Origin: DASQUK01 sp046723645
GTDB taxonomy: Bacteria > Actinomycetota > Acidimicrobiia > Acidimicrobiales > VFJN01
Assembly (NCBI GenBank): GCA_046723645.1
Contig: JBKOUY010000050.1
Location: forward strand, 1-6,395
Length of the DNA: 6,395 bases
Reading direction: 5' to 3'
The notes beneath the pieces are model-generated. The model was not told the origin of the DNA. It saw only the letters and a program-made list of their open reading frames with translations, and did no database searches. The position numbers and the translations under genes are program-made. The number at the start of each line of letters is the position of its first letter. The stretch's first letter is position 1. Below, piece after piece: positions 5,109-6,395 of the stretch.

Positions 5109-6395
5109 GGTGACCCCGACCTGGTGCCCACGGGCTCGACCCCCGCACCGGTGGCCAGCGTCGCGGCCGCCGCGGCGGCGCGGGCGTTGCTGCGGTGGAC
5201 GATCGCACCCGCGTCCACCAGGGCGCGTGCCTGGCGGTCGAGGCCCTGGGGATCGCCGTGCGTGCCGACCAGCACTGCGACGGTGGCCGCGCCCGACGCC
5301 CTCGCGTCGGCAAGCGCGGGCGCGAGCACGGACGACGGGTCGGGGTGGGCGCCGTGGCCGAGCACGACATCGAGCAGCAGCACGCCGGGACCGGCGTCGG
5401 CGCCGGCGGCGCTCCTCACCCGCTCCGCCACCGCCGCCGGGTCGATCATCGGGTGGGGCCGCCCCGCCGTCAGCTCGTCGTCACCCAGGTCGAGCACGGC
5501 GTGGGTACCGCCGGCGGGATCGAAGGGCCCGATCCGCCTCCCCGCGTCGTGGTGCACGTTCGAGAGCACCGGGCCGAGGCGGTCCTCGAGGACGACGAGC
5601 GCCTCCGCGGCGTTCGTGCCACCGCTGAACAGCCCGAGGACCGGGCCCGGCCGGGCGGGCCCCGGGCCTGCCGGCGGCCGCCACGACTGGGGGTCCGGGG
5701 CTGCCTTGCCGAGGGCGCCGGCGACCTCGGCGGCCGCGTCGGTCAGTGTGGGACGGCCAGGTCCGACGAGAGCCGCCACCACGGGCGTCCGGCAGCCGGC
5801 GGCCGCCGCCGTCACGGCCTCGGCAACCTCTGGATCGGGCGGCTTCGACACCAGACCGATGACCTCCACCGCCGGATCAACGTCCAGCGCCGCCAGCGCC
5901 GCCAGCGTCGACACGCCGCCGACGGCCGACGTCAGGTCGCGGCCACCGACCCCGATGACGTGGCGGACGCCGATCCCGGCGCCGTCGAGCAGGCAGCACA
6001 GCTGCTGTGCGCCCGTGCCCGATGCCGCCACCAGGGCGACCGGCCCCGGAACCACGACGTTCGCGAAGCCGAGGCCGACCCCGTCGAGGATCGCCGTGCC
6101 GCAGTCGGGCCCCATGACCAGGCGGCCGGCTGTGGTGGCCTCCCGCTTGAGCGCGACCTCGGCGTCGAGGGCGACGCCGTCGCTGAAGACCATCACGTGC
6201 CGCCCCGCGCGCAACGCAGCGGCCGCCTCGACGTAGGCGTGCGGGCCGGGCACCGAGACCACGACGACGCCGGCGTCGGGCGCCCTGGCCGCCGCCGACT
6301 CGACCGTGCGCGGCGCTGGCAGCTGGTGGGCGCCGCCGGGGGTCGATGACCGGCGTTCCGCCAGGTGCCACTCGATCGCAGCGACGGCCTCCTCT
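5105..6395 (-). CDS. fdrA: FdrA/AllF family protein, succinyl-CoA synthetase-like (5' end outside window)
   Basis: The reading frame is open from the right edge (first full codon 6394) to the stop at 5107-5105, giving 429 residues. E. coli FdrA has 555, so roughly 80-90 N-terminal residues lie off the window. Counting from the first visible codon, matches to E. coli FdrA as I recall it include VMVFSDGVALDAEV (67-80), VMGPDCGT (93-100), ASGTG (124-128), GVGGRDL (148-154), VSKPP (182-186), LFSGGTNAAEA (255-265), LDLGDDELTAGRPHPMID (301-318) and LLLDVV (339-344). The first half resembles the CoA-binding alpha subunit of succinyl-CoA synthetase and the second a ligase-like domain. They are joined by a Pro/Gly-rich linker at about 230-253. 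No GHAGA-type phosphohistidine loop was seen. In E. coli, FdrA (AllF) with AllG and AllH forms oxamate carbamoyltransferase. The protein stops before the VINIG-type tail of E. coli FdrA; a similar segment starts the next gene. The GTG at 6262 is internal, not the start. Confidence 0.95.
   Translation of the reverse strand, partial: EEAVAAIEWHLAERRSSTPGGAHQLPAPRTVESAAARAPDAGVVVVSVPGPHAYVEAAAALRAGRHVMVFSDGVALDAEVALKREATTAGRLVMGPDCGTAILDGVGLGFANVVVPGPVALVAASGTGAQQLCCLLDGAGIGVRHVIGVGGRDLTSAVGGVSTLAALAALDVDPAVEVIGLVSKPPDPEVAEAVTAAAAGCRTPVVAALVGPGRPTLTDAAAEVAGALGKAAPDPQSWRPPAGPGPARPGPVLGLFSGGTNAAEALVVLEDRLGPVLSNVHHDAGRRIGPFDPAGGTHAVLDLGDDELTAGRPHPMIDPAAVAERVRSAAGADAGPGVLLLDVVLGHGAHPDPSSVLAPALADARASGAATVAVLVGTHGDPQGLDRQARALVDAGAIVHRSNARAAAAAATLATGAGVEPVGTRSGSP

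Larger units (their letters stand above)
1..6395 (-). other. Single polycistronic unit: fdrA, DUF1116 gene, FAD, [2Fe-2S] and molybdopterin subunit genes
   Basis: Each stop codon shares bases with the next start: GTGA at 5108-5105, ATGA at 3657-3654, ATGA at 2698-2695 and ATGA at 2180-2177. Such overlaps normally mean one transcript with translational coupling, so the carbamoyltransferase-like pair and the hydroxylase should be made together. There is no room for an internal classical promoter outside coding sequence. The unit continues past both window edges, so its promoter, regulator and remaining genes are not visible. Confidence 0.85.

Noticed and set aside
5340..5390. GHGAH in FdrA as the phosphohistidine loop of succinyl-CoA synthetase
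   Set aside because: It sits in the C-terminal domain after LLLDVV, where E. coli FdrA as recalled reads GFGAT. It only resembles the GHAGA loop, and the His is not conserved.
5641..5670. Short perfect palindromes such as GCCCGGCCGGGC in the fdrA linker
   Set aside because: Short G/C palindromes are expected by chance at this GC content and coincide with Pro/Gly codons. They do not approach the length or lower-GC arms of the 2724-2777 element.
5881..5911. Repeated 9-base unit (cagcgccgc) in fdrA
   Set aside because: It encodes an Ala-Ala-Leu pattern within a helix of the conserved domain, so it is better explained by codon and residue bias than by a repeat element.
3894..6236. Long plus-strand open frame (780 codons) opposite the DUF1116 and fdrA genes
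   Set aside because: It is low-complexity and crosses a real gene boundary on the other strand without any family signal, so it is a shadow of high-GC coding sequence.

Overview
The window is very GC-rich (by eye above 70%). Codons end mostly in G or C, starts are ATG or GTG, and all genes lie on the minus strand with no spacing. This fits a high-GC actinobacterium, possibly an uncultured soil lineage. No rRNA, tRNA, phage or IS marker allows a firmer placement. Transcription runs from the right edge (6395) to the left edge (1).

Layout in transcription order: (1) 6395-5105, the C-terminal three quarters or so of an FdrA/AllF protein, a relative of succinyl-CoA synthetase, with its 5' end outside the window. 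(2) 5108-3654, a complete DUF1116 protein (484 aa) of the YahG/YlbE(AllG) family. (3) 3657-2695, the FAD subunit (CoxM/CutM-like, 320 aa). (4) 2698-2177, the two-[2Fe-2S] subunit (CoxS/CutS-like, 173 aa). (5) 2180-1, the molybdopterin-binding catalytic subunit (CoxL/CutL-like), 726 residues visible, with its 3' end outside the window. All four gene junctions are 4-base stop/start overlaps (one GTGA, three ATGA). The visible stretch is therefore one translationally coupled operon with no intergenic DNA, and any promoter lies off the right edge.

How the genes may work together: FdrA and DUF1116 are two of the three proteins (AllF, AllG, AllH) assigned in E. coli to oxamate carbamoyltransferase. 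That enzyme splits oxalurate with phosphate into oxamate and carbamoyl phosphate late in anaerobic allantoin breakdown. The M-S-L trio is a complete molybdenum hydroxylase of the xanthine dehydrogenase/CO dehydrogenase superfamily. Its large subunit carries PYRGAGR, the form II type of motif, instead of the AYRCSFR motif of true CO dehydrogenases, so it should hydroxylate an organic, probably N-heterocyclic, substrate. The inferred theme is a catabolic route in which a ring is oxidised, opened, and its ureido end recovered as an acyl or carbamoyl phosphate. The substrate cannot be read from this window.

Two structural oddities stand out. A 54-bp near-perfect palindrome (2724-2777) is translated in frame as most of an unusual C-terminal tail of the FAD subunit, just before the next gene's ribosome binding site. 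Also, a short module that ends E. coli FdrA appears here at the start of the DUF1116 protein instead, as if the gene boundary had moved. No stretch above 300 bases lacks a gene. No RNA gene, CRISPR array, mobile element or convincing terminator was found.
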